A DNA stretch of 64,000 bases from Xanthomarina arctica (GTDB taxonomy: Bacteria > Bacteroidota > Bacteroidia > Flavobacteriales > Flavobacteriaceae): NCBI RefSeq assembly GCF_014638915.1, contig NZ_BMFQ01000001.1:62001-126000 (forward strand). The letters run 5' to 3'. A program made the position numbers and the translations under genes. The notes beneath the pieces were generated by a model, which was not told the origin of the DNA, did no database searches, and was given only the letters and a program-made list of their open reading frames with translations. Below are positions 32,928 through 42,858 of the stretch, piece after piece. The first letter of the stretch is position 1, and each line of letters starts with the position of its first letter.

Positions 32928-35900
32928 TTAATTGGTGTTTTTTGCTAATCTTAAAATGTCACCAAATACGCCTCTGGCAGTGACTTCTTTTCCAGCTCCA
33001 GCACCTTGAATAACCAAAGGTCTTTCGCCGTAAGACTCTGTAAATATTTCAAAAATAGCATCCGATCCTTTTAAAGAACCTAATGATGAATTTTTAGGAA
33101 CTGAAACTAATTGGACATCTAACTGACCTTTACTTTGAAATAAGTCTCCCGATAAATCGCCAATATATCTCAACACATGATCTGGTTTTTGAGTATCTTT
33201 TTTAGTCTGAAACGTATCGTTTAGAGCATCTAAATCTTCTAAAAAGGTGGAAGCAGAAATATCTCTAAATGCTTCAGGAATTAAATTTTCAATGTGAATG
33301 TCCTCAAACTCATTTTCTAAATCTAGCTCACGCGCCAGAATCAATAATTTTCTGGCCACATCGTTTCCATATAAATCTTCTCTTGGATCTGGTTCTGTAT
33401 AACCCTGATTTATTGCTTCCTGTAAAATTTCTGAGAAGGGTCTGTTTTCCGAAGAAAAGGTATTAAACAAATAGCTTAAAGATCCCGAAAAAACACCTCT
33501 AATTCTTGTGATGTTTTCTCCCGATTCGTGTAATAATTTAATAGTATCAATTAAAGGTAATCCTGCACCAACATTCGTTTCATACAGATATTCTTTTTTA
33601 TTTTCTGCAAGCTTTTCTCTTAAAGTTTTATAAAAGCTATGAGAAACCGTATTGGCAATTTTATTTGAAGAAACTAAATCAAATCCAGCTTCTACTAGTG
33701 GAATATAATTATCAATAAACGTTGCATTTGCCGTATTATCCACAGCAATTAAATTTTCTAAATGATGTTTTTTCGCAAAGGCAATAACAGCCTCAGCCGA
33801 ATTACTTTCAATACCATCAATTTCTAAATCATGTCTCCAATTGTTTTTAATTCCAGAAGCATTTAAAAGAACTTGCTTTGAATTTTGAATGGCAAATACA
33901 CGAAGTTGGATATGTCTGCGCGACAGAATAGCTTCTGTATTTTCTATAATTTGATTGATTAAAGTCCCTCCAACCAAACCTTTTCCAAAAATGGCAATAT
34001 TCACTTTTTTTGCCATTCCGAATACTTGTCCGTGAATAACATTTAGTGCTTTATGCAACTGCGCTTTTTTCACCACCAAACTCACATTTTTACCCGAGAT
34101 GGTATTATTAAACAGTAGTGGCACAATTTGGTTTTTAATAAGCGCGTTGTATGGTTGATGGAACTTACTTAAATCTAAACCAATGATAGAAATAACAGAA
34201 ACATCATCAATAATGGATATTTTATGAACATCTTTAGTGTAAAAATCGTTTTCAAACTCACGTTCTAGAGCAATTATAGCATCGTTTGCTTTATTGGCAT
34301 CCACTATAAAACCAATCCCACGTTCCGACGAACCTTGAGAAATAATACTAACACTTATATTATGGATACTTAAGGTTTTAAAAATCCTAGCATCAATTCC
34401 TGCTTTTCCTAAAAGACCGCGTCCTTCAAAATTAATTAAAGAAACATTTTCTAAAACCGAAAGTGATTTGATGCCTTCCACAGGTGTTTTTGAGGTAATC
34501 AAAGTCCCATTATCTTCCGGATTAAAGGTGTTTAATATACGCAGATTTATGTTTTTTTCTATTAAAGGAACAATTGTTTTTGCATGTAAAATGGTGGCGC
34601 CAAAATTGGCGATTTCATTCGCTTCGCTGTAAGATAATTGGTCTATTTTTTTAGCATCGGCAACTAAATCTGGGTTTGCTGTATAAATACCGTTTACATG
34701 TGTGTAACTTTCAAGCTCTTCAGCATCTAAATAATTTGCTAATAAAGAAGCTGTATAGTTACTTCCATTACGACCTAAAGTCGTGGTTTGATTTTTTAAG
34801 TTCGATGCAATAAACCCTGAAACGATGTTCACTGTATCTCCATTATATTTTTGAAAATGAGCTTTCACATTCTTTTCAGAAACAGCTAAAAGGGGCTGGG
34901 CATCTCCAAAATTCTCATCGGTTTTTATTAAAATCCTGGCATCGGTGGCATGTGCTTTTATGGAGCGCTCACTTAATAATTGCGTCACAATTTTTGTTGC
35001 TAGCAATTCGCCTTGAGATAAAACCTCGTCTTTTATTTTTTCACTGTAATCATTTAACAAACTAACACCTTCTAAAAGGGTGTCCAATCTGGAAAATTCA
35101 TCCGAAAAATTGATGTTTTTTAACGGCTCTGTTTGATATACTTTAAAAGCATTTAATTCCGTTTTATAATCTTGACCTGTTGATGCTTTGTTAAGAATAG
35201 CTTCCAATTCGTTAGTGGCATTTCCTCTAGCGGACACCACAATTGCAATATTCTGTTTAGCTTTTACTTTAGCTTCTATAATGGAAAGAACCGATTGAAG
35301 CCCTATTCCGTTTGCTAAAGATTTACCCCCGAATTTTAATATTTTCATTCTATTTTCTTTAGCTTCAGGTTTAAAAATTCCTGAAATTATTTTTTCTAAT
35401 TGTTCAAATTCTATCAAAAATGCATCATGTCCGTGAATGGAATGAATTTCATTATAAGTAACATTAGAATGTGTTAATGCGAGTTGTTTTTGGGTTTCGC
35501 GATTCTCTTCAGCAGTAAAAAACAAATCTGAATCGACACCTATTATATGTATGTTGGCTTGAATTTTATCTAAAACACTTAAATTTTGCTCATTACCACC
35601 AGTAACATCAATTGTTTTAAGCAATTGATTCATTAATTTATAGGACGATAACTGATATCTTTCTTGCAATTTTTTACCATGATGAAGCAACCAACTTTCT
35701 ACATTAAAAATCTTTAAATCGCTGTTTTTTGTGCGCTGAAATCTATTATTAAATGATGCTGGCGTTCTATAACACAACATGGCATGCATGCGAGCATCGT
35801 GAACTGGATTACTAGAATTGACTAAAAACTGTTCTTGAATTTGGCAGTTAGCAATAAGCCAATCAGTTGCTTTCCAATCTGTAGCAACAGGAATAAAATG

Positions 35901-36326
35901 TGTTGCTAAATTTGGTTTTAGGGCTAACATTTCCCAAGCAATACCACCACCTAGAGAACCTCCAATAACAGCAAACACTGTATCAATTTGAAGTTCCTTT
36001 AATCCTAATAAAAAGAGAACTGCGATATCTTTTGCTATGAAGTTTTTATAGTCTTCAATTATAAAATCGTCGTATCCATTTCCTGGAATATTAAAAGCAA
36101 TAACAGTATACGTTTTGGTATCTATCACTTTATCTTTTCCAATAAGATCTTTCCACCAACCTTCAACTCCAGATACATTACTATTCCCGGTTAACGCATG
36201 ATTAACAAGTACAATTGGCGCAGTACCTAAGGACTTACCAAACAGTTGGTAAGACAATTTTAGAGGAATTGTCTTACCGCTAACTGTGGTAAAATTTGAT
36301 ATAGGTATGTACTTTAAATCTTTCAT
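32928..36326 (-). CDS. Trifunctional fusion: homoserine O-acetyltransferase - aspartokinase - homoserine dehydrogenase
   Basis: An 1132-residue fusion covering the aspartate-to-O-acetylhomoserine route. Residues about 1-320 are an alpha/beta hydrolase of MetX type: NHALTGNSNV (oxyanion region), nucleophile Ser in IGGSLGGGIAWE, Asp in GVDSDLFFTAEEN and His in HSIHGHDAFLI. After a short linker, MKILKFGGKSLANG opens an aspartokinase (about 327-770, with GRNGSNYTASLLA and two ACT repeats, FEGRGLLGKAGI and the SSERGIGFIVD region). Residues about 775-1132 are a homoserine dehydrogenase (VNIAIFGKGLVGGTLI, YETNVGAGLPLIDTI, GVFSGSLSYLFN, EPDPREDLYGNDVARKLLIL). The start at 36326 follows the upstream stop by 1 nt; an in-frame Met at 36341 is less likely. 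Confidence 0.92.
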   Translation of the reverse strand: MKDLKYIPISNFTTVSGKTIPLKLSYQLFGKSLGTAPIVLVNHALTGNSNVSGVEGWWKDLIGKDKVIDTKTYTVIAFNIPGNGYDDFIIEDYKNFIAKDIAVLFLLGLKELQIDTVFAVIGGSLGGGIAWEMLALKPNLATHFIPVATDWKATDWLIANCQIQEQFLVNSSNPVHDARMHAMLCYRTPASFNNRFQRTKNSDLKIFNVESWLLHHGKKLQERYQLSSYKLMNQLLKTIDVTGGNEQNLSVLDKIQANIHIIGVDSDLFFTAEENRETQKQLALTHSNVTYNEIHSIHGHDAFLIEFEQLEKIISGIFKPEAKENRMKILKFGGKSLANGIGLQSVLSIIEAKVKAKQNIAIVVSARGNATNELEAILNKASTGQDYKTELNAFKVYQTEPLKNINFSDEFSRLDTLLEGVSLLNDYSEKIKDEVLSQGELLATKIVTQLLSERSIKAHATDARILIKTDENFGDAQPLLAVSEKNVKAHFQKYNGDTVNIVSGFIASNLKNQTTTLGRNGSNYTASLLANYLDAEELESYTHVNGIYTANPDLVADAKKIDQLSYSEANEIANFGATILHAKTIVPLIEKNINLRILNTFNPEDNGTLITSKTPVEGIKSLSVLENVSLINFEGRGLLGKAGIDARIFKTLSIHNISVSIISQGSSERGIGFIVDANKANDAIIALEREFENDFYTKDVHKISIIDDVSVISIIGLDLSKFHQPYNALIKNQIVPLLFNNTISGKNVSLVVKKAQLHKALNVIHGQVFGMAKKVNIAIFGKGLVGGTLINQIIENTEAILSRRHIQLRVFAIQNSKQVLLNASGIKNNWRHDLEIDGIESNSAEAVIAFAKKHHLENLIAVDNTANATFIDNYIPLVEAGFDLVSSNKIANTVSHSFYKTLREKLAENKKEYLYETNVGAGLPLIDTIKLLHESGENITRIRGVFSGSLSYLFNTFSSENRPFSEILQEAINQGYTEPDPREDLYGNDVARKLLILARELDLENEFEDIHIENLIPEAFRDISASTFLEDLDALNDTFQTKKDTQKPDHVLRYIGDLSGDLFQSKGQLDVQLVSVPKNSSLGSLKGSDAIFEIFTESYGERPLVIQGAGAGKEVTARGVFGDILRLAKNTN

Positions 36327-36327
36327 T

Positions 36328-37626
36328 TTAGTGAGTTTCAAGCTCTGATTTTTTTATAAGCGCAAAAGTGGTTTTCAAATCGGCTTTTAAATCTTCGATA
36401 TCTTCAATCCCAACAGACAGTCTGATTAAATCTTGAGAAACACCCGCACTTGCTTGGGATGCTTCATCTAATTGTTGATGTGTGGTACTTGCAGGATGAA
36501 TAATTAGCGATTTTGTGTCGCCTATATTAGCGAGTAAGGAAAATATTTTGGTGTTATCTACTATCGTTTTGGCAGCTTCAAAACCGCCTTCAACTCCAAA
36601 AGTAACCAAACCACTTTGTCCTTTAGGTAAGTATTTTTTCGCCAATTCATGGTATTCACTAGTTTCTAAACCCGGATAATTTACCCATTTAACTTCCGGT
36701 TGTTCTTGTAACCACTTTGCTAATTCCAAGGCATTTTGGCTATGTTGTTTTATTCTAACCGTTAAAGTTTCCAAACCTTGAATAATATTGAAGGCATTTG
36801 TTGGACTAATTGCGCCACCAAAATCGCGTAATCCTTCTAGAATTAATTTAAAAGTGAAGGAAGCTGCACCTAAAACTTCATGATAAACTAGACCATGATA
36901 ACCTGCTGAAGGCTCTGTAAATTCTGGAAACTTCCCACTTGACCAATCAAATGTTCCTGCATCAATAATGGCACCACCTAAAGATGTTCCTTGTCCGCCT
37001 ATATATTTTGTTAAAGAGTGAATAACAATATTTGCACCGTGTTCAATTGGATTCAATAAGGCTGGAGTCGCAACTGTATTATCGACAATAAACGGAACTC
37101 TTGCTGCTTTTGAATGTTTTGCAATGGCTTCCAAATCCAACACATCTAACTTCGGGTTCCCTAAAGATTCTACAAAAAATGCTCTTGTATTATCTTGAAC
37201 GGCCTCTGCAAAATTATCTGGGTTTGAGGGATCAACAAATGTTGTTGTAATTCCCAGTCTTGGTAAGGTAATATTTAATAAATTATAGGTCCCTCCGTAT
37301 AAACTACTTGATGCTACAATGTGATCTCCTGCTCTTAAAAGTGTTAATAATCCTGTAGAAATGGCAGACATTCCAGAAGCAAATACCACTGCGCCAATAC
37401 CACCTTCCACAGCGGCTAAGCGATCTTGTAAAATCTGATTCGTTGGATTGTTTAATCTGGTGTAAATAAACCCTAATTCTTTTAAAGAAAAGAGATTCGT
37501 TGCATGTTCTGAGTTGTTAAAAACGTAAGATGTAGATTGATAAATTGGAACAGCACGTGTGCCTCCATTTTTTGTGACATCGTGACCTGCATGCAACGCT
37601 TTGGTTGCGAAATTTTGTGTACTCAT
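36328..37626 (-). CDS. metY: O-acetylhomoserine aminocarboxypropyltransferase (sulfhydrylase)
   Basis: PLP enzyme of 432 residues that forms homocysteine from O-acetylhomoserine and sulfide. The long form is typical of MetY: FATKALHAGHDVTKNGGTRA, VPIYQSTSYVF, YTRLNNPTNQILQDRLAAVE, FASGMSAIS, the PLP lysine in HSLTKYIGGQGTSLGG near residue 208, and LIIHPASTTHQQL near residue 380. It is the first gene of the methionine/threonine operon and lies directly downstream of the SAM-I riboswitch, which fits feedback of SAM on homocysteine synthesis. Confidence 0.93.
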   Translation of the reverse strand: MSTQNFATKALHAGHDVTKNGGTRAVPIYQSTSYVFNNSEHATNLFSLKELGFIYTRLNNPTNQILQDRLAAVEGGIGAVVFASGMSAISTGLLTLLRAGDHIVASSSLYGGTYNLLNITLPRLGITTTFVDPSNPDNFAEAVQDNTRAFFVESLGNPKLDVLDLEAIAKHSKAARVPFIVDNTVATPALLNPIEHGANIVIHSLTKYIGGQGTSLGGAIIDAGTFDWSSGKFPEFTEPSAGYHGLVYHEVLGAASFTFKLILEGLRDFGGAISPTNAFNIIQGLETLTVRIKQHSQNALELAKWLQEQPEVKWVNYPGLETSEYHELAKKYLPKGQSGLVTFGVEGGFEAAKTIVDNTKIFSLLANIGDTKSLIIHPASTTHQQLDEASQASAGVSQDLIRLSVGIEDIEDLKADLKTTFALIKKSELETH

Positions 37627-37745
37627 TTTTCTAGTTTTTTTGAGTTAATAAATAAATTAAACCAAAAGCCAAATAAGCCTCTTGAGAAGCGTACCTAATA
37701 GAAAAATGTTAAAAAGAAAATAGAAATCACAGATGAGTAATTTCG

Positions 37746-37873
37746 TTTAGTTATCTATCCAACATTCGATAAATGAATCGAAAATTAAGTAGAATTTAGC
37801 ACCTTCTTAATTGCTTAAGGGTTGCTAAGGCTTCAATGGGTCTAATCCCTCCGCCTTTCTTGATAACACTTCA
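37746..37873 (-). ncRNA. SAM-I (S-box) riboswitch
   Basis: On the minus strand the conserved S-box core is present in order: GTTATCAAG at the 5' side, AGGCGGAGGGA, then GACCC, GAAGCCTTAGCAACC, AAGGTGCTAAATTC, a P4-like hairpin TTCGATTCATTTATCGAA and the closing GATAAC that pairs with the initial GTTATC. It sits in the 350-bp gap before metY, in sense with the whole met/thr operon. SAM binding is expected to reduce expression. No strong terminator is seen between it and metY, so control may be of translation. The rest of the gap holds only a promoter. Confidence 0.93.
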
Positions 37874-37897
37874 GTAAGTTTTTGAACTTTGTGAGGA

Positions 37898-37930
37898 CAA
37901 ATATTGCAACACAAATGTTAGAATTCCAAA
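37898..37930 (-). promoter_or_regulatory. Candidate promoter of the met/thr operon
   Basis: TTTG (complement of 37927-37930), a 21-bp spacer and AATATTTG (complement of 37898-37905), one base off the TAnnTTTG consensus. The start would fall near 37891, about 20 nt before the riboswitch. Confidence 0.4.
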
Positions 37931-37976
37931 TTTTAAAGAGCTTTTTATTTTAATTTCAAAAATAAATCTTAAAAAA

Positions 37977-39524
37977 TTAGTTATTTTTTAGTAAATATTT
38001 ATCATTAATTACCTGGGCAACAGGCACATTATCAATTTTACTTTCCAACCATGAAATAATATCCAAATATAAAAAGGCTCTTCTTTCATATGGATGCTTT
38101 TCAAATGGTTTCAGTTTTTCAAGAAGATTTTTGAAAGCATTTTTTAAATCGGTTGGATAAATATCTTGCAAGCCTCTAATGAATTTTATCATTTCTTTTT
38201 GAACCTCATGCAAATCATTCATTTTGATTAAAAACTTATAGGTACTTCTTAAAAGCGAATCTAAATGATAATCTAGTCCAGCTTCATAATGTGCCACTAA
38301 ATTCAAAACTCTGGCAAAACACAATAAGTCTTCACGCATTGCAAGCGTTTTATTTGAAATGATTTTATCCAGATAAAAAATACATTTTTTATTATCGCCT
38401 GCACCAAAATGTAAACTTGCAAACTTGTAATAAAATATCATTTTGTGGTGCTCGTCTATGCGATTATTAAATTTCTTAAGATTACTTTCAATTTTAGGTA
38501 TCAATACCAAGCCTTCTTCAAAACTTCCATCTATAAAATGTTGATTGATATGGTGAAAATTTAAATATAAAAACACTAAAGATTCTACATTTTCATTTTT
38601 AGGAAAACTTGGTTGAGAGACCACATTTTCGAATTGTTTTAAGGCTTCTTGAAACTTAGGTTTATTCTGAAGAAAAAATATAGCTTCTAGTAAATAATTA
38701 TTTCCTTTTAGGAAAAATACAGGGTTTAAGCCTATCATATTTGGTTGGTTAGAAAATAAATCTACCCATTTTGAAGCATATCTATAACAATTTAAAAAAT
38801 CCTGAAGTAGAAAACTATACCATAAATGTGCTTTGAAAAGCCATAATTTTTCTCGAAATCCTAAACTACTAAATTCAAACTTTGGTAAGCTTTTCTTAAA
38901 ATATGCCTGAACTTGTTCACTCTCATCCAAGTTTTTAACATATCCAGATTTTAGAATAATACTATATAATTGAAGCGAAAGGTTAGACAATTTGCTAGCA
39001 ATAACATTAAGCTGACTTAAATCCTTAGCTTGAATAGACAACTCGTCTGCACGTGTTGCAATACTTCTTGTAATATACTGCGACTCAATAATTTTCTCCA
39101 GTTCGACTATTTCAAAAGCTAGGTTTTTTTCTTCGTTTTGTATGGCTAACTCCTTTGCTTTATCAAGTATTTTTAAACTTTGTTTGTAAAGTCCTTTGTG
39201 GTATAAAATGGAAGCAAAATCTAATTGTTCTCTAATTTGCGAGCGTATATTTTGATGTGAAGGGTTTAATTTTAAACTAATTAAAATTTGCTTGTACAAA
39301 TGTGCTTTTACATTTGCTAATTGTTGCTTTTTAACGATCCCACTTTTTACAATAGCGACTTCATCGTATACTTTTGATTTATCCAAAAAATTAAACAAAT
39401 TCAAAAATATAGAGTCTGAATTCACATCTAATCGGCCAACATACAATTTGAATTGTCGTTTTTCAGATTTAGTAAGTGATTTCAATAATAAAAATAAATT
39501 ATCTTTTTGGTCTTTAGTTATCAC
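37977..39524 (-). CDS. Helical-repeat cytoplasmic protein of unknown function
   Basis: I recognise no functional family. The protein has 515 residues, no signal peptide and no membrane segment. It is almost wholly alpha-helical, with a TPR-like pattern of paired amphipathic helices (for example LYHKGLYKQSLKILDKAKEL and FHHINQHFIDGSFEEGLVLI). The N-terminus, LFLLLKSLTKSEKRQFKLYV, recurs in many Bacteroidota proteins of similar size as I recall, so this is a conserved lineage family. It diverges from leuA, with its own promoter. A scaffold or regulatory role is only a guess. Confidence 0.65.
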   Translation of the reverse strand: MITKDQKDNLFLLLKSLTKSEKRQFKLYVGRLDVNSDSIFLNLFNFLDKSKVYDEVAIVKSGIVKKQQLANVKAHLYKQILISLKLNPSHQNIRSQIREQLDFASILYHKGLYKQSLKILDKAKELAIQNEEKNLAFEIVELEKIIESQYITRSIATRADELSIQAKDLSQLNVIASKLSNLSLQLYSIILKSGYVKNLDESEQVQAYFKKSLPKFEFSSLGFREKLWLFKAHLWYSFLLQDFLNCYRYASKWVDLFSNQPNMIGLNPVFFLKGNNYLLEAIFFLQNKPKFQEALKQFENVVSQPSFPKNENVESLVFLYLNFHHINQHFIDGSFEEGLVLIPKIESNLKKFNNRIDEHHKMIFYYKFASLHFGAGDNKKCIFYLDKIISNKTLAMREDLLCFARVLNLVAHYEAGLDYHLDSLLRSTYKFLIKMNDLHEVQKEMIKFIRGLQDIYPTDLKNAFKNLLEKLKPFEKHPYERRAFLYLDIISWLESKIDNVPVAQVINDKYLLKNN

Positions 39525-39567
39525 AGAAAATTTAATTTAAATCTCTAATTATTAGTTATTTAAAATA

Positions 39568-39598
39568 CAAAAATAAAGTTGAACATCGTAAATAACAA
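39568..39598 (-). promoter_or_regulatory. Promoter of the helical-repeat gene
   Basis: TTG (complement of 39596-39598), a 20-bp spacer and TATTTTTG (complement of 39568-39575), a good Bacteroidota match. It lies in the divergent gap with leuA, where no comparably good box was found on the plus strand. Confidence 0.55.
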
Positions 39599-39667
39599 GG
39601 ATTATGTCCACCAAATATTAATCCAAAATATAACTTAGCATTACAATACAAAAATTTATTTAAATAA

Positions 39668-40843
39668 ATGTCAAATTCACAAATACAAATATTTGATACG
39701 ACACTACGAGATGGCGAGCAAGTTCCTGGTTGTAAACTAAATACGAATCAAAAACTAATTATTGCTAAACAGCTCGATTTACTTGGAGTTGATATTATTG
39801 AAGCAGGTTTCCCCGTCTCCAGTCCGGGAGATTTTAAATCTGTTGAAGAAATTTCAAAAATCGTAAAAAATGCTACTGTTTGTGGGTTAACTAGGTCTGT
39901 AAAAAATGATATTAAAGTTGCGGCAGAAGCATTAAAATATGCAAAAAAACCTAGAATTCATACCGGAATAGGAACATCAGATTCACATATAAAATACAAA
40001 TTCAAATCCAATAGAGAAGACATTTTATTAAGAGCTTTTGAAGCTGTAAAATATGCAAAATCATTTGTGGAAGATGTTGAGTTTTATGCTGAAGATGCAG
40101 GAAGAACAGACAACGAATATCTTGCAAGAGTCTGTGAAATGGCGATTAAAGCTGGTGCAACTGTTTTAAATATTCCAGACACTACAGGATATTGCTTACC
40201 TAGTGAATATGGAGCTAAAATTAAATACTTAAAAGAAAATGTAAAAGGCATTGAAAAAGCCATTTTATCTTGTCATTGCCATAACGACTTAGGTTTAGCT
40301 ACAGCCAATTCTATTGAAGGCGTTATTAATGGAGCCCGACAAATTGAGTGCACCATTAACGGGATTGGTGAACGAGCAGGAAATACAGCACTAGAGGAAG
40401 TCGTTATGATTTTAAAACAACATCCCTATTTAAACTTAGATACAAATATTAATACAAAACACTTATACGCTATTAGCCAATTAGTTTCAGAAAGTATGGG
40501 TATTTACACCCAACCAAATAAAGCTATTGTTGGCGCGAATGCTTTTGCTCATAGTTCAGGAATACATCAAGATGGTGTTATAAAAAATCGTGAAACTTAC
40601 GAAATCATGAACCCTAAAGATGTTGGTGTAACCGATTCCGCCATTGTTTTAACAGCCAGAAGTGGTAGAGCCGCTTTAGCTTATAGAGCAAAAAATGTAG
40701 GTTATGAATTAACTAAACTTCAATTGGATGATGTTTATGCTAATTTTTTAAATTTTGCCGATAGAAAGAAAGAGATTAATGATAATGATATTCATGAAAT
40801 TATTGAAACAAGTAGAGTCTATCAACAAATAATTAGCGCATAA
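39668..40843 (+). CDS. leuA: 2-isopropylmalate synthase (short form, no regulatory domain)
   Basis: Condenses 2-ketoisovalerate with acetyl-CoA, the first committed leucine step. Motifs: [15 protein letters not shown] at the start, [12 protein letters not shown], the metal site in [15 protein letters not shown] near residue 202, and the [20 protein letters not shown] segment near 295. At 391 residues it lacks the roughly 120-residue C-terminal LeuA dimer domain that binds leucine in long forms, so classical feedback inhibition by that domain is not possible. The close homologs homocitrate synthase and citramalate synthase are less likely because leuCDB follows with a 1-nt overlap. Confidence 0.9.
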   Translation: MSNSQIQIFDTTLRDGEQVPGCKLNTNQKLIIAKQLDLLGVDIIEAGFPVSSPGDFKSVEEISKIVKNATVCGLTRSVKNDIKVAAEALKYAKKPRIHTGIGTSDSHIKYKFKSNREDILLRAFEAVKYAKSFVEDVEFYAEDAGRTDNEYLARVCEMAIKAGATVLNIPDTTGYCLPSEYGAKIKYLKENVKGIEKAILSCHCHNDLGLATANSIEGVINGARQIECTINGIGERAGNTALEEVVMILKQHPYLNLDTNINTKHLYAISQLVSESMGIYTQPNKAIVGANAFAHSSGIHQDGVIKNRETYEIMNPKDVGVTDSAIVLTARSGRAALAYRAKNVGYELTKLQLDDVYANFLNFADRKKEINDNDIHEIIETSRVYQQIISA

Positions 40844-42225
40844 TGGGAAAAACATTATTTGATAAAGTTTGGGATGCACATGTTGTAGATGCTATTGAAA
40901 ATGGACCACAGGTGCTTTATATTGATAAGCATTTGATTCATGAGGTAACGAGTCCGCAAGCTTTTAATGAATTAAAAGAAAGAGATATTCCTGTTTTTAG
41001 ACCAGATCAAATTGTGGCGACTGCAGACCACAATACGCCTACCATAAACCAACATTTACCAATTAAAGATTTGTTATCTAAAAACCAATTAGAACAACTG
41101 TCTGATAATTGCAAAAAAAATAATATTACACTTTATGAGCTAGGACATAAATACAATGGCATTGTTCACGTTATGGCTCCCGAACTGGGTTTTACACAAC
41201 CCGGAATGACTATTGTCTGTGGCGACAGTCATACGTCAACACATGGCGCATTTGGAACTATTGCATTCGGCATTGGAACTAGTCAAGTAGCACAAGTTTT
41301 TGCAAGTCAATGTTTATTATTATCCAAACCCAAAAGTTTACGAGTTACTATTAATGGTAAGTTAAGGGCTGGCGTCTTACCTAAAGACGTTATTCTTTAC
41401 ATCATTTCAAAACTAGGCACCAATTCTGGAACAGGATATTTCTGTGAATATGCTGGTGATGTATTTAAAAACATGTCCATGGAAGGCCGCATGACCATTT
41501 GCAACATGAGTATTGAAATGGGAGCTCGTGGTGGCATGATAGCGCCCGATCAAACAACTTTTGATTATGTTGAAGGCCGTGAATATGCTCCAAAAGGAGA
41601 AGCTTTCGACAAAAAAGTAGCTTATTGGAAAACACTTCCTACGGATGTAGATGCGACTTTCGATAAAGAATACTTTTTTGATGCCGAAGATATCGAACCC
41701 ATGATAACTTATGGAACAAACCCAGGCATGGGAATAAAAATAACAGAGAACATTCCAAATATAAATGATGCATCCTTTGAGAAATCCTTAGAATACATGG
41801 ATTTCAAAAAAGGAGAATCATTAATAAATAAACCTATCAACTTTGTATTTATAGGTAGTTGCACCAATTCACGTATTGAAGATTTTAGAGTCGCTGCAGA
41901 TTATATAAAAGGAAAACAAAAAGCACAAAACGTTACTGCTTGGTTGGTTCCTGGAAGCAAACAAGTAGAATCACAAATTATAGACGAAGGTTTAAAAGAC
42001 ATTTTTGTAAATGCTGGTTTTGAATTACGTCAACCTGGTTGTTCTGCATGTTTGGCAATGAATGATGATAAAATTCCGCAAGGAGAATATTGTGTTTCCA
42101 CTTCTAATAGAAATTTTGAAGGTCGACAAGGACAAGGTTCCCGAACTATTTTGGCAAGTCCGTTAGTAGCGGCTGCCGTTGCCATAGAAGGTAAAATCAT
42201 AGATATCACGAAACAACTAAATTAA
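40843..42225 (+). CDS. leuC: 3-isopropylmalate dehydratase large subunit
   Basis: Aconitase-family large subunit of 460 residues that isomerises 2- to 3-isopropylmalate with LeuD. The [4Fe-4S] ligands are visible: [14 protein letters not shown] near 125, [14 protein letters not shown] near 340, and [11 protein letters not shown] near 405, with [10 protein letters not shown] following. It overlaps the leuA stop by one base, so the two are translationally coupled. Confidence 0.95.
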   Translation: MGKTLFDKVWDAHVVDAIENGPQVLYIDKHLIHEVTSPQAFNELKERDIPVFRPDQIVATADHNTPTINQHLPIKDLLSKNQLEQLSDNCKKNNITLYELGHKYNGIVHVMAPELGFTQPGMTIVCGDSHTSTHGAFGTIAFGIGTSQVAQVFASQCLLLSKPKSLRVTINGKLRAGVLPKDVILYIISKLGTNSGTGYFCEYAGDVFKNMSMEGRMTICNMSIEMGARGGMIAPDQTTFDYVEGREYAPKGEAFDKKVAYWKTLPTDVDATFDKEYFFDAEDIEPMITYGTNPGMGIKITENIPNINDASFEKSLEYMDFKKGESLINKPINFVFIGSCTNSRIEDFRVAADYIKGKQKAQNVTAWLVPGSKQVESQIIDEGLKDIFVNAGFELRQPGCSACLAMNDDKIPQGEYCVSTSNRNFEGRQGQGSRTILASPLVAAAVAIEGKIIDITKQLN

Positions 42226-42234
42226 AAAATGAGA

Positions 42235-42252
42235 TTCCTGTTGAAACGGGAA
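42235..42252 (+). repeat. Start-codon hairpin repeat before leuD
   Basis: Stem TTCCTGT/ACGGGAA (7 bp with one G-U, 4-nt loop) in the leuC-leuD gap, then ATGACT, then the leuD ATG. It creates an apparent longer reading frame starting at 42229. Confidence 0.7.
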
Positions 42253-42258
42253 ATGACT

Positions 42259-42849
42259 ATGGAAAAATTTACAACACTATCCTCAACCGCAATCCCATTA
42301 GATATCGAAAATGTAGATACTGATCAGATAATTCCTGCTCGCTTTTTAAAAGCTACAGACAGAGAAGGCTTTGGAAATAATGTTTTTAGAGATTGGAGAT
42401 TTGATAAAAATGGAAATGAAAACCCTGATTTCATTTTAAATAATAAAACCTATTCAGGAAACATCCTTGTAGCTGGAAATAATTTTGGTTGTGGCTCTAG
42501 TCGTGAGCATGCCGCTTGGGCACTAACAGACTATGGTTTTAAAGTTATTGTCTCTAGTTTTTTTGCTGATATTTTTAAAGGAAACGCGCTTAATAACGGG
42601 CTGTTACCAGTACAAGTTCCCGCTGATTTTTTAAAAGTTTTATTATCAGAAATTAAAAATAAACCAGATACGCAGTTAATTGTAAATCTAGAATTGCAAA
42701 CCATTTCAATTAAAGGCACGTCTTTTAAAGCATCTTTTGATATTGATGCTTATAAAAAAACCTGTATGATAAACGGTTATGATGACATTGATTATTTATT
42801 AAGTAAAAAACAAACGATAGAGGCTTTCGAAGCCAAAAAAACATATTAA
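42259..42849 (+). CDS. leuD: 3-isopropylmalate dehydratase small subunit
   Basis: Small (swivel) subunit that completes the isopropylmalate isomerase. The 196-residue protein starts [20 protein letters not shown], includes [10 protein letters not shown], the active-site loop [14 protein letters not shown] near residue 80 and [17 protein letters not shown]. Met at 42259 is chosen because homologs begin with MEKFTTL; two upstream in-frame ATGs at 42229 and 42253 lie in or next to the hairpin repeat. The leuC stop is 33 nt upstream. Confidence 0.93.
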   Translation: MEKFTTLSSTAIPLDIENVDTDQIIPARFLKATDREGFGNNVFRDWRFDKNGNENPDFILNNKTYSGNILVAGNNFGCGSSREHAAWALTDYGFKVIVSSFFADIFKGNALNNGLLPVQVPADFLKVLLSEIKNKPDTQLIVNLELQTISIKGTSFKASFDIDAYKKTCMINGYDDIDYLLSKKQTIEAFEAKKTY

Positions 42850-42858
42850 AATCAACCT

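Noticed and set aside
32928-36326. Frame fusion of metX and thrA as a sequencing error
   Set aside because: The junction is a smooth linker without a stop or homopolymer break, and both halves are complete, so a real fusion is more likely.
39541-39667. Leucine leader peptide or T-box before leuA
   Set aside because: No Leu-rich frame, no terminator hairpin and no T-box core were found in this 127-bp gap.
42229-42258. N-terminal extension of leuD
   Set aside because: The extra ten codons are encoded by the hairpin repeat and its spacer, while homologs start at MEKFTTL.
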